Shown here piece after piece: positions 26,244-34,470 of a stretch of 64,000 bases of DNA. The position numbers and the translations under genes are program-made. Numbering within the stretch: position 1 is the stretch's first letter; each line of letters starts with the position of its first letter. Under the pieces are notes generated by a model. The model had not been told where the DNA came from, ran no database searches, and was given only the letters and a program-made list of their open reading frames with translations. Origin of the DNA: Bacteroidales bacterium (lineage in GTDB: Bacteria; Bacteroidota; Bacteroidia; Bacteroidales; F082); NCBI GenBank assembly GCA_016285355.1, contig JAEEQP010000019.1, positions 4,186 through 68,185 of the forward strand. Reading direction: 5' to 3'.

Positions 26244-27086
26244 CTATAGCTCCACTGATGCTCTACGTGGCTCAAAACAGCAGCAAGGTCTCAAAGCAAC
26301 AATGCGAACACCGCTAGCGCGTTGCGGGCCTATCTTTGCAAAAGTGGCCAACGCACTGTGCTTGCCACCAAGGCCAAGAGGACCGATATGGGCTTCATTT
26401 ACCTTATTGGTGATGCGCTTCTCGAAATCGCTCTGCTCGTTGAAATTACCATAAGCCATGGCTTCCATCATCATTGAGGTAGCCTCAAACTGACTTCGTC
26501 CGATGCCCACAGCCAATACACAGGGAGAGCATCCCAACTGGCTGACGGCAGGAACGGCTCGATTAACGATTTCATCAATCACCACATCCACGCTGTGCTT
26601 ATGGAACACACGCTGCGTGATGCCTCGTATAGCGGGGCCGCCTCCAAGCATCAACACCGTGAGGCGAAGCACGTCTTCTTTCACCGGTTTGATGAGGATG
26701 GGTGAGGGGACCAATGCCCCACTGTCTTCGTCCAAGCCATCGCTCTGGTCGATGCGGGCAAAGTCGTCGCCTTTGATGGCCATAGGCCGTCCCGGCAGTT
26801 GCCGCAAACCGAGTGCGACACCTTCCTTTATCTGTTCCAGCAGTTCACCCGTAACATTACGGTTTGGCCCGACCTCAATGAACAGGTGGGGGATGCCAGT
26901 GTCATCACACAAAGGACTTCTTCTTTGCTCGGCAACAAGCGCATTGTCAAGCACCTGCCGCATTACCCAGCAGGCGTTACTGTTATCTTCGTCTGCAATG
27001 GCCTTGCGATAGGCCTCCTTTTGGTCTTCACGGAATGTGGAACCCGCTCGAACGAGGCATTCGGCTACTTTATCAAATATTGTCAT
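26244..27086 (-). CDS. Class I fumarase/tartrate dehydratase alpha-type subunit
   Basis: A 280-aa iron-sulfur hydro-lyase subunit. Three cysteines expected to hold the 4Fe-4S cluster are in SPLCDDTGIPH, QLGCSPCVLAVGIG and LRPCC. Catalysis is addition or removal of water on fumarate/malate, tartrate or methylated analogues such as mesaconate. The matching beta subunit lies 2 kb away at 29140-29649, separated by an OLD-type gene, although two-subunit members are normally adjacent. The region between them carries short tandem repeats. The gene is followed by the dehydrogenase with a three-base gap. Confidence 0.88.
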   Translation of the reverse strand: MTIFDKVAECLVRAGSTFREDQKEAYRKAIADEDNSNACWVMRQVLDNALVAEQRRSPLCDDTGIPHLFIEVGPNRNVTGELLEQIKEGVALGLRQLPGRPMAIKGDDFARIDQSDGLDEDSGALVPSPILIKPVKEDVLRLTVLMLGGGPAIRGITQRVFHKHSVDVVIDEIVNRAVPAVSQLGCSPCVLAVGIGRSQFEATSMMMEAMAYGNFNEQSDFEKRITNKVNEAHIGPLGLGGKHSALATFAKIGPQRASGVRIVALRPCCCFEPRRASVEL

Positions 27087-27099
27087 GTTTTCTTTACGT

Positions 27100-27141
27100 T
27101 GGCTTTTGGCTAATGGTTAATGGCTAACAGCTAATTGCTAA
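27100..27141. repeat. Six-copy degenerate heptamer tandem repeat
   Basis: On the minus strand six consecutive heptamers read TTAGCAA, TTAGCTG, TTAGCCA, TTAACCA, TTAGCCA, AAAGCCA. They fill the gap between the OLD-type gene and the fumarase alpha gene. Confidence 0.8.
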
Positions 27142-27145
27142 TAAA

Positions 27146-27910
27146 CTAACTCTCCAAAAATCTCACCATGTCATTCCACTGTGGGTACATTGTGGCCATC
27201 GTACTGTGTTGAGCCAAGGTGTAAGCCACGCTTTCATCCACAGTCATCACAATTTTAAGTGCTTCCAGCGCACGGTTTACAACCTCAACCAGATCATCTT
27301 TATTAGACAATTGAGCGGCGGGATGTGCCGCATAGAATGACTGCAATTCCCTTTCCAGTTTGATATCACTAACAATTACTTTTCTGCCAAATACCTTGTC
27401 AAACTTCTCCAAGTATTGACCTTTGTATTGTTTTACCGCAGCATCGGCCACACAATCAGCATTGAACCTTGACCTAATGATAGATTCTTGAACCGTCATG
27501 GATGCCTGAAGTGCAGCCTCAACCTCCTCCAATGGCCTCTGTCCCATCTCTTCATAGCTATCCGAAAGAAGTATCGCCATAAGATGAAGGTCTGTTAAAA
27601 AAACCGATTCCTGGGTATATTCCCTATGTGAATAATTGGGCAGAAGTTTTTTATGCAACAAATCATCCTGCAACAATGCAAGGTGGGTATCGGTCAAACG
27701 GTCACGGTCAAAAACCAATATGGATTTTTCCCATAGTGTCTTGGTGTTTTTAATATCGCTGAAGAAAGCTTTATACATATCCACTTTATCCAGCACCTTG
27801 CTAATACCACCCATCACCCAGAACATCAACTTTACTTTTCTGTTGGCGATATTATTTATAGAACAGGCGATGCAGTAGGCGGGCATCATCGTCACCTTCC
27901 ACAAAGACAA
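27146..27910 (-). CDS. TOPRIM part of a split OLD-family nuclease (frameshifted)
   Basis: Real homology in this frame starts near base 27850 (NNIANRKVKLMFWVMGG); the first 19 residues are an out-of-frame reading of the end of the ATPase gene. TOPRIM features: MGGISKVLDKVDMYKAF and the metal-binding ILVFDRDRLTD. The TOPRIM glutamate (VEGDDD) is in the upstream frame, so neither half alone can form the nuclease centre. The tail of about 180 residues is alpha-helical. Together the two halves would make about 650 residues, the usual OLD length. It is either a broken gene, a sequencing error, or a +1 ribosomal shift at the AAA TAA site. Confidence 0.7.
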   Translation of the reverse strand: MSLWKVTMMPAYCIACSINNIANRKVKLMFWVMGGISKVLDKVDMYKAFFSDIKNTKTLWEKSILVFDRDRLTDTHLALLQDDLLHKKLLPNYSHREYTQESVFLTDLHLMAILLSDSYEEMGQRPLEEVEAALQASMTVQESIIRSRFNADCVADAAVKQYKGQYLEKFDKVFGRKVIVSDIKLERELQSFYAAHPAAQLSNKDDLVEVVNRALEALKIVMTVDESVAYTLAQHSTMATMYPQWNDMVRFLES

Positions 27911-29102
27911 TCTTGTCTGCTTCGATGGCTGATATGAAATCCAATCCTATGGAGGTGCTATTGATGCTACGGATAATAGGTGTGGCCAGAGCAGGGTACG
28001 GCCCGGTAAAGTGAGGGCTGTTCAGCTTGGGTAGTTCCTTTTTGTAAAGGCATTGCACCTTCCCTCGACCTGTTCCATCCACATGAAACAGACTTGTGAG
28101 TTGTGCCGAACGTATGAGCGTCTCATTGTGAGTAGTAATGACAACTTGATTGTTTGCTCCAGCCCTGTTCAGTGTTTGTGTCAGACGTTCCTGAATATCG
28201 CGGTGAATATGGCTGTCTGGTTCATCCAACAGCACCAAGTTCAAGTCGCGACGTTCGTCAGTTTGATGGTAAAGGTCGAGCAGAATCTCAATTACTTGCA
28301 ATGTACCACTACCCAGCAAAGCCAAGTCTTTCTCCACCGTTTCCCTACCAATACTGTATGTAATCACCACTCGTTTGTCCTTATTGATGTCACTCTGACT
28401 CCTTAACACGATACGCGCTGCTGAAGAAGTGCCGTAAAGAACGAACGACAGGTCGTCCTGAAACTGCCTGAAAACTGGGGAATGATAGAGTTTGTAGATG
28501 CGATTACGTATGTATTGGTATGAATGCCGCTGACGGATGGCGTCGGCCAACACTGGCTCTGTGACAAACTCTTCTCGTTGTTCGATACTGGCAACGGGCG
28601 AGGCAAAATATGACGTGACACCGCCATTGTTCAAATGGGCAAAGATGTCATTGAACAGATGATAGTCGAAATTCTTCTCATCGACAAGCGAAATAACATA
28701 ACGGGTATTTGAGGAATTGCCGATAGTGAAGCCTATGGTTTGCGTCAGATCCTTCTCCTCGTTCACCACAGTAGCCTCAACCATCACCGTCTGCTTAACA
28801 TTCCGATCACGGAAAATATCTTCAAAGTCCGGGCACCGTACACTGTTTATCTCATCGAAGTTGAAATACTTGTTGTTAGTTGGGCCAAGGATATAATCTC
28901 CCTTATGATATTTATCCGTCACAGAACGATGGGCAACATTCAGCAACTTTTCAAAACATTCCACCCACAGCGACAACGCTTCCAATATGGTGGTCTTTCC
29001 GCTGTTGTTTACGCCAGTCAAAATGCTGAATTGTTTGTCCAGATGCACTTCCAAGTCCTTTATTGACTTAAAGTCTTTTATTCTCAATACCTTAATATAC
29101 AT
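27852..29102 (-). CDS. AAA ATPase part of an OLD-family endonuclease (ends in a frameshift)
   Basis: A 416-aa frame with an ABC/SMC-type ATPase: Walker A GVNNSGKTTILEAL at residues about 30-43, Walker B LNLVLLDEPDSHIH and the switch TTHNETLIRSAQ. It ends in the first strand of a TOPRIM domain, IVFVEGDDDARLLHRLF, just before a stop; the domain continues in the +1 frame in the partner entry. OLD nucleases are DNA-nicking enzymes often found in phage defence or on mobile DNA. The gene sits inside a fumarase operon and is bounded by tandem repeats on both sides, which suggests it is an insertion. Confidence 0.8.
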   Translation of the reverse strand: MYIKVLRIKDFKSIKDLEVHLDKQFSILTGVNNSGKTTILEALSLWVECFEKLLNVAHRSVTDKYHKGDYILGPTNNKYFNFDEINSVRCPDFEDIFRDRNVKQTVMVEATVVNEEKDLTQTIGFTIGNSSNTRYVISLVDEKNFDYHLFNDIFAHLNNGGVTSYFASPVASIEQREEFVTEPVLADAIRQRHSYQYIRNRIYKLYHSPVFRQFQDDLSFVLYGTSSAARIVLRSQSDINKDKRVVITYSIGRETVEKDLALLGSGTLQVIEILLDLYHQTDERRDLNLVLLDEPDSHIHRDIQERLTQTLNRAGANNQVVITTHNETLIRSAQLTSLFHVDGTGRGKVQCLYKKELPKLNSPHFTGPYPALATPIIRSINSTSIGLDFISAIEADKIVFVEGDDDARLLHRLFYK

Positions 29103-29103
29103 A

Positions 29104-29140
29104 ACTTGAAACTATTGAACCTTTGAACTATTTGAACCTT
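29104..29140. repeat. Degenerate 7-9-base TTGAAC tandem repeat
   Basis: Plus strand shows TTGAAAC, TATTGAAC, CTTTGAAC, TATTTGAAC in succession. It fills the short gap between the fumarase beta stop and the OLD-type gene start. Confidence 0.65.
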
Positions 29141-29649
29141 CAATCGTAAATTGATTCTCCTTTCGCAGCAGCTATGATGGCTTGATATTTCACGACTTTA
29201 AGCCTATTGAACGCTTCCATTCCCAATTCGGGGAAAGCCACAATTTCTTGTTCCACAGTCTGGCTACCCAACAAGGCTGTCACAGGTGGAATGATGGCAA
29301 AGACCGCATTGTTTCTTGCCAAAGCTGCAACGGTTTCCTTTGAGATGGCACCTTTGCCAAGATGCATTTTCACACCATGTCGCGACAATGGGTCAAAAGT
29401 GCATTCAATCTCTACCTTGTTGCTTGAAGTGGGACCTACACCGGCTGGACTTACTGCCGTATGGAAGATGACCGAGCCTTGCAGGTCAATGCCCATATCT
29501 TTCAAAATCCCTTCTTCGGCAGCTTTTACTATCTTGGGAAGTACGGCATCGCGGCCAGTGTATATATTGCCTGTGATGGTCACCACATCGCCGACTTTCA
29601 GTTGGCTAACGGCTTCCTCACTTAATGGGGTCGTAAGTTCAATAACCAT
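29140..29649 (-). CDS. Class I fumarase/tartrate dehydratase beta-type subunit
   Basis: A 169-aa swivelling-domain subunit partner of the alpha-type gene at 26244-27086. Marks are LKVGDVVTITGNIYTGRDA, GPTSSNKVEIEC and the substrate-closing MHLGKGAISKET. Start and length fit two-subunit hydro-lyases. It lies 3 bases after the acyltransferase-3 gene. The pair need not be the cell's true fumarase: similar two-subunit enzymes work on tartrate or mesaconate. Confidence 0.88.
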   Translation of the reverse strand: MVIELTTPLSEEAVSQLKVGDVVTITGNIYTGRDAVLPKIVKAAEEGILKDMGIDLQGSVIFHTAVSPAGVGPTSSNKVEIECTFDPLSRHGVKMHLGKGAISKETVAALARNNAVFAIIPPVTALLGSQTVEQEIVAFPELGMEAFNRLKVVKYQAIIAAAKGESIYD

Positions 29650-29652
29650 ACT

Positions 29653-30696
29653 TTAAACTTTTATAATGTCTTTCTGAGCTGTGATATGCGGCATAAACCG
29701 CCTCATGAGCGGAATAAGTGCAAGATAAGACAAAAGAATCATTGAAAGATTCACCCACATCGCCATCTTCCCCACAATCCCGACACTTTGAAGCAAGAGG
29801 TCGTACACTGACATCAAAATGATGTGTGTCACTAGTATCATAATGGAATAACGACCATACATCGACACTACAGGAATACGTTTCACTTTCTTTGAGAACA
29901 GGATAATCGCCATAGTGCCAAGGAAGCCGCAAGGGTATGCGATTATGGCGGATTCAACATGGAATTTGTTAAACTTTAAAGAATATCCTTCACCTGTAAT
30001 GATAGCTATAAAGCCAACGACAACAATCAGTATGGCTGAAATCAACAGCAAATAACGGTCGTACTTTTCTTGTTCCAATATTCTCGTGCTTTTCACCATG
30101 TATCCAAAGCAGAAGAAAGGCACAGAGGTGAATGCCGAATCAATGTATGCCGGCAGGTTAATACCCAAACACCAAAAAAGGAGGCCTATACCACCGCTCA
30201 GCATTGACAAAATGAGAACCGACAGCAGGCTATTTTTTCTGTTCTTTGAAAGCAGAAACACCACATAAAAGAGCAGATTCACCCAAAACAGACATAGCAG
30301 AAACCAAACGGGAGAATTGGGGAAGTCTTCTTTGACCCAAAACGCAGTTATCATATTCGTGAATACATAGTCGCACTTTTCGGAAAGCGATAAACCAAAT
30401 ATTTTATACACAAAGAAATAAAACCCTACGGAGAACAGATACCAGAAAGCGAAAGGAATAAGGAGCTTGTTGGTCTTCCGCTTCAGAAAATCAAAGAAGC
30501 CGCTATAGGACTTGAAGAAGAAACCTGAAAGGAAGAAATACAGTGGCATCCTTATCAGTTTAAAAAACTTGTTCACAAGAAGGGTTATGTCGTAGTATTT
30601 TGCCACATGAAACAGCACCACCATAATGATGCAGATGCCTTTGGCAAGGTCGATATATTCAATCCTGTTTTTATTATTCAGAACTTCTGTTGTCAT
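29653..30696 (-). CDS. Acyltransferase family 3 membrane protein
   Basis: A 347-aa inner-membrane protein with about ten helices of the OafA/YrhL type, O-acylating sugars of surface glycans. Conserved amino end RIEYIDLAKGICIIMVVLFH (catalytic His near residue 30) and RMPLYFFLSGFFF (Arg/Ser of the family). I choose the ATG at 30696, eleven bases behind the CitE stop; the longer frame would run into that gene. The position between CitE-like and fumarase-like genes suggests it transfers the acid those enzymes make, but this is inferred. Confidence 0.87.
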   Translation of the reverse strand: MTTEVLNNKNRIEYIDLAKGICIIMVVLFHVAKYYDITLLVNKFFKLIRMPLYFFLSGFFFKSYSGFFDFLKRKTNKLLIPFAFWYLFSVGFYFFVYKIFGLSLSEKCDYVFTNMITAFWVKEDFPNSPVWFLLCLFWVNLLFYVVFLLSKNRKNSLLSVLILSMLSGGIGLLFWCLGINLPAYIDSAFTSVPFFCFGYMVKSTRILEQEKYDRYLLLISAILIVVVGFIAIITGEGYSLKFNKFHVESAIIAYPCGFLGTMAIILFSKKVKRIPVVSMYGRYSIMILVTHIILMSVYDLLLQSVGIVGKMAMWVNLSMILLSYLALIPLMRRFMPHITAQKDIIKV

Positions 30697-30706
30697 AACA
30701 GTTTCT

Positions 30707-31846
30707 TTACAATACGCCAAATAGATTGATATATTCCGCCTCGTTCTCAATCACCCCGTATGCCTCTGCACGCATCATGATGCGCTCAGCCCATGCCTTG
30801 TGGGGACCAATCTCATTCATGCCTTTGGTGCCTTTCACCACTCCACCCGAAGTATGCATTATCTGATAAGCATCATCATACTCGTCTTTGGTAACAGCCA
30901 ACATACCGTTGATATAATTCAAATGTGAAGGATGGATGCAGGTCTTTCCCATGAAGCCGTTGGCCTGGTCAAGCATCAACTCACGCATCAATCCGTCAAC
31001 GGCATCATTCACGATGGCTTTCCGCTTCAAGATGGTCTGCTGAAGGTCTATCGCAGGAAGCTCTTTCATGTCTTTCATCGACTTGTTGACCTTGAAATAC
31101 TCCCATACTGGCCCCGAAACCGTATAGTTGTTATTGCGGGTGAAGACATTCAGGATATCCATCAAACAATTGCTCACGGTTAAGATGTCATAAATAGTAT
31201 AGTTGATGCCACGACGCACACCAAAGCAAGAGGAAAAATCGGTTCCACCCACTCGGATATTGAGCACCAATTCTTTATTCTGGTCCAAAACACGCTTGAT
31301 GGCAATCAACTCATCAAGCCTCGATTCTTTATAAGCCACCCTGGCATCCTCAATGATGGGCATACCATAAACAACCTCGCCAAACCGGTGATTGAGGTCT
31401 ACGAGGTGGTCCATATAAGCTGCCGCATTGAGGCTGTTGAACTTGGGGAAATTGAATCCCGTGATGTATTTGATATGTTCGGGTTTGAGCAGTGTGGCAA
31501 AATGCTTGAATTGCTCCACATTGCGGACTCGGAAGAAAATCAGCGGTATGTCTTCGTATCTCAAAATGCCTGCCTCGACTTCCTGCTTCAGGGTCTCCAG
31601 GACATGGATGCAGTTCTGTTCTGCTGTTGGGACATCCTCCTCCTTGCAGGCATCCTCAAAGCACATCACCATAGAAGTCAATCCAGGATACCTCTTTTCA
31701 ACAATTGCCTTGGCAAAATCTTTGGTGCCAGGCATATACATGGTGGCTCCTAAACAATATTGCAGCAAGCCACGGTCGGTGTACTTATTGAAATCCACAG
31801 GATCTTTCACGAACCTGTAAGTCGGGTTGTATTGATGGTGTTTCAT
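30707..31846 (-). CDS. HpcH/HpaI aldolase / CitE-like lyase, long form
   Basis: A 379-aa TIM-barrel lyase, longer than classic CitE (about 290 aa). Metal and substrate residues by eye: Arg in FFRVRNVEQF, Glu in PIIEDARVAY and Asp in RVGGTDFSSCFG. The C-terminus with MGKTCIHPSHLNYING is the usual CitE end that closes over the CoA or oxaloacetate site. The long variant is also known from biosynthetic modules linked with ATP-grasp proteins. The reaction would be C-C cleavage or condensation between an acyl thioester or pyruvate and an oxoacid. Operon neighbours: U32-like gene upstream (3 bases), acyltransferase downstream. Confidence 0.83.
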   Translation of the reverse strand: MKHHQYNPTYRFVKDPVDFNKYTDRGLLQYCLGATMYMPGTKDFAKAIVEKRYPGLTSMVMCFEDACKEEDVPTAEQNCIHVLETLKQEVEAGILRYEDIPLIFFRVRNVEQFKHFATLLKPEHIKYITGFNFPKFNSLNAAAYMDHLVDLNHRFGEVVYGMPIIEDARVAYKESRLDELIAIKRVLDQNKELVLNIRVGGTDFSSCFGVRRGINYTIYDILTVSNCLMDILNVFTRNNNYTVSGPVWEYFKVNKSMKDMKELPAIDLQQTILKRKAIVNDAVDGLMRELMLDQANGFMGKTCIHPSHLNYINGMLAVTKDEYDDAYQIMHTSGGVVKGTKGMNEIGPHKAWAERIMMRAEAYGVIENEAEYINLFGVL

Positions 31847-31849
31847 ACC

Positions 31850-32746
31850 TTATTTAGGAGAGACTATGGCTTCGGGATAGTAAGTATCAATGACTCTTTT
31901 CACGAGCGAAACTTGCTTGGCACGCTGGCGGGCTTCCTTCTCTGTAGTGTCGTAGCTGTGATTGGCTGCAACAGAGCCACCCGTCTTCAAATATACAGGA
32001 GCAGCCACGCGGATGAAGTCAGGCACCTCATAGTGGCGGATAAAGCCACCGCTTGATTTCGGGTTCTCTGTATGGAGGTCAATGGGTACATTAATGGCGG
32101 CACGCATGGCGGCCAGCATCTGCACCTGAATGTCGCGCACGGGGTTGATGCTGTCGGCACCCAAGGTTTCCAGAACGTGAGCGGAGCAAGGATTGCCGTG
32201 ACCGCTGTGAGCAGAAACTTTGAAATGACAATCAGCAGGGATAAAGCCTTTCTTGCGGGCTTCGTTAAGTGCCCATAGCAGACCCTCGTCATAGATGAGG
32301 AAGCCGCGCACGCCAAAGCTGGCACCACGACAAATCTCCTCAATACCACGCACTATCTGTTCCTCTCCACGCAGCCGATAGCCCATACGTTGACCCTCCT
32401 CGGTTTTCACCGAAGCGGATGTGTCGGTAGTGGCACGCGGACCACACGCCAAAACCAGTTGTACATTCCATTTTTTGGCGTATTCCACCATTTTGGAAAT
32501 ATCTTCGTCCGTGAGAAACATAATTCCTTTGGTCTGAGTCACACGGTGGATTTGTATGCCGTATTCATCCAAAGCCTCAAGCAAGGCCTTCATCGGGCCA
32601 GGACCCTGAATGCCGGGAACTTCGAAACGGTACTGGCCTCCATCGGGAAAGCGTTTCTCTGATGTTGGTAAATCGTACAGGTCTCCGCCTGGCATTCCTA
32701 TACTCTCAAGAAACGCACGCGTTTCTGGCATGGTGTAGTATTTCAT
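31850..32746 (-). CDS. TIM-barrel protein, possibly peptidase U32-like
   Basis: A 298-aa cytoplasmic protein. I recall similar proteins being labelled 'peptidase U32', but the classic U32 cysteine signature is absent. Visible conserved pieces: GPGPMKALLEAL, VQLVLACGPRATTDTSAS, FLIYDEGLLWALNEA, HFKVSAHSGHGNPCSAH and NVPIDLHTEN, which look like metal- or substrate-binding loops at the C-ends of barrel strands. It overlaps the beta-helix gene by four bases and is 3 bases from the CitE-like gene, so it probably belongs with the acid-forming enzymes. Activity unknown. Confidence 0.5.
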   Translation of the reverse strand: MKYYTMPETRAFLESIGMPGGDLYDLPTSEKRFPDGGQYRFEVPGIQGPGPMKALLEALDEYGIQIHRVTQTKGIMFLTDEDISKMVEYAKKWNVQLVLACGPRATTDTSASVKTEEGQRMGYRLRGEEQIVRGIEEICRGASFGVRGFLIYDEGLLWALNEARKKGFIPADCHFKVSAHSGHGNPCSAHVLETLGADSINPVRDIQVQMLAAMRAAINVPIDLHTENPKSSGGFIRHYEVPDFIRVAAPVYLKTGGSVAANHSYDTTEKEARQRAKQVSLVKRVIDTYYPEAIVSPK

Positions 32747-34464
32747 TTTCTGATTTTTATTTTGTTCTTATATTTCTTTATTTTCGCACCTGCATCCAAT
32801 ACGATGTCATCTTCTTGAACCGCCACATGGTTAATAGTCATTTTCGGCACCTTTCCATCTTGATCAGGAAGAATATAATTGACTCCTTTCACACAACCAT
32901 TGTCTGGATCTTCATGAGCCTCAAAGCGAATGCTGCCATCAACTATATTGTCACGAATGACGATATTCACATTCGCCCTTTCAATGTCTGATTCTGGAGT
33001 GTTGGAACGCTCAACATTTGCGGAACGACGAGAGTCAATGCATCTACTGTTGGCAATGTCTATGATGACATTACCGTAAATCTCAATGTTGTAAGCCCCA
33101 TCATCACAGAAAATGCCTCGATTTGACTTCATCCCTGAGAAATCATGGATGTAATTGTATCTGACAATCGAACCTGCATTTTTGGTGGCAATATAGATGG
33201 CCCCACCATCCATAATGCCATAGTTGTCGATATAGTTGAGATAATCCTGGTCAAAACTCAAATCATTGTTTTCGATAACACCAGCGCAAGGTTGTTTCAT
33301 CCTGCTTTTGTACCAAACGCCAGTACTGATACCGTCATAGCCGAAATTAAGAAAAATATTGTCCGAAACACGGTAATCTGTTCCTTGGCATTTTACACAA
33401 GGTGTATTGTTCATACGCTTTCCCATCGATTTGAAGCTGTTTTTCTCCACTACAGTGTTGGCGCTTTCATTGTTTGACTTGATGCCATAGCTATAACAAT
33501 CCTCAAACTGATTATTGTCTATCTGTACATTCGGTGATGCCGTAACGGAGATTACATTGCCCCGCATACCATAAAAGCCGCATTTGTGAATCCTTATTTT
33601 CTTGCATTCAGAGTTTTGAATGCAAATTGCGGAAGTTGATTCAGCAAAAGCATTGCCTAAAAAACAGATACCTTTGACCTCTACAGAAGAAAACTTGCAG
33701 TTTTGGATGGTCAGAAAATTATGGGTTTTGCCCTCCCATACTGAAGTGACACCATTTGGAAGATGCACTTTCCCATGACTTAAGTGAAGATAGTCCTCTC
33801 CGGTCTCAACATTGCATAGTTTATAACGAATCTCTTTTTTGCCGAAATTATAGTCATCGTTCACATTGTATCCGCCATAGGAGGATGTTTTCAAGTCATC
33901 AGCAATAAAATAGATATAGGGGCCTTCTATATCGTCAATCTTATAAACACTCGACTGATACCAATGAGGGATAAGAATGTATGCGTTGCTGAAATCCGTA
34001 TTTTTCGGTAAAGTGTTTTTACATTTAATTTGACAAAGTTTCTTTATAGTATCCAACACCTCAACCAAACCATCAGCATATTGGATGTATGACCAAGTTT
34101 CCATATCCTCGGTGCCACTCATCCAGCTGTTATCCGTAGAAAATGTGCCTTGATATGCATCGCCATCCTGATATTCTCTTCCTTCAGGAATCAAGATAGC
34201 GTCTTTGCCTTTGATGTGGATTTTCGTATCAGCGGCTGTTATGCCTTTCAATACAATGTGTTTTTCCTTTACAATGTAAGTACCTGGCAACAGCTTTACA
34301 TAAATATTCTTTTTTCCAGTCTTTATCGTATTTGTTAACTGTTCCTGTAGCCTATCAAATTCGGTTTGGTTTTTGACAACAACGACTGCATGAGATGTAA
34401 ATGACAGGGCACCAAAGAAATAATAGTAAATGGATATTACAACAAATATGAAAAAGCGGAACAT
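32743..34464 (-). CDS. Exported right-handed parallel beta-helix protein
   Basis: A 573-aa protein with an amino-terminal hydrophobic segment (FRFFIFVVISIYYYFFGALSF) that serves as signal or anchor. Residues 40-140 form a lid domain (VKLLPGTYIVKEKHIVLKGI), and from about 265 onward PbH1-type repeats recur: FLTIQNCKFSSVEVKGICF, IRIHKCGFYGMRGNVISV, IEIYGNVIIDI. This is the fold of pectate lyases, epimerases and glycan lyases. A carbohydrate-active enzyme such as a lyase or C5-epimerase of the cluster's own polymer is likely, acting in the periplasm or outside. No clear catalytic set could be assigned. Confidence 0.78.
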   Translation of the reverse strand: MFRFFIFVVISIYYYFFGALSFTSHAVVVVKNQTEFDRLQEQLTNTIKTGKKNIYVKLLPGTYIVKEKHIVLKGITAADTKIHIKGKDAILIPEGREYQDGDAYQGTFSTDNSWMSGTEDMETWSYIQYADGLVEVLDTIKKLCQIKCKNTLPKNTDFSNAYILIPHWYQSSVYKIDDIEGPYIYFIADDLKTSSYGGYNVNDDYNFGKKEIRYKLCNVETGEDYLHLSHGKVHLPNGVTSVWEGKTHNFLTIQNCKFSSVEVKGICFLGNAFAESTSAICIQNSECKKIRIHKCGFYGMRGNVISVTASPNVQIDNNQFEDCYSYGIKSNNESANTVVEKNSFKSMGKRMNNTPCVKCQGTDYRVSDNIFLNFGYDGISTGVWYKSRMKQPCAGVIENNDLSFDQDYLNYIDNYGIMDGGAIYIATKNAGSIVRYNYIHDFSGMKSNRGIFCDDGAYNIEIYGNVIIDIANSRCIDSRRSANVERSNTPESDIERANVNIVIRDNIVDGSIRFEAHEDPDNGCVKGVNYILPDQDGKVPKMTINHVAVQEDDIVLDAGAKIKKYKNKIKIRK

Positions 34465-34470
34465 ACAACT

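Noticed and set aside
27146..27910. A separate gene starting at 27910
   Set aside because: Its first 19 residues are an out-of-frame reading of the ATPase gene, and the TOPRIM domain is split across both frames.
26244..29649. The TCA-cycle fumarase
   Set aside because: Subunits are split by another gene and lie in a glycan cluster; a dedicated dicarboxylate hydro-lyase is at least as likely.
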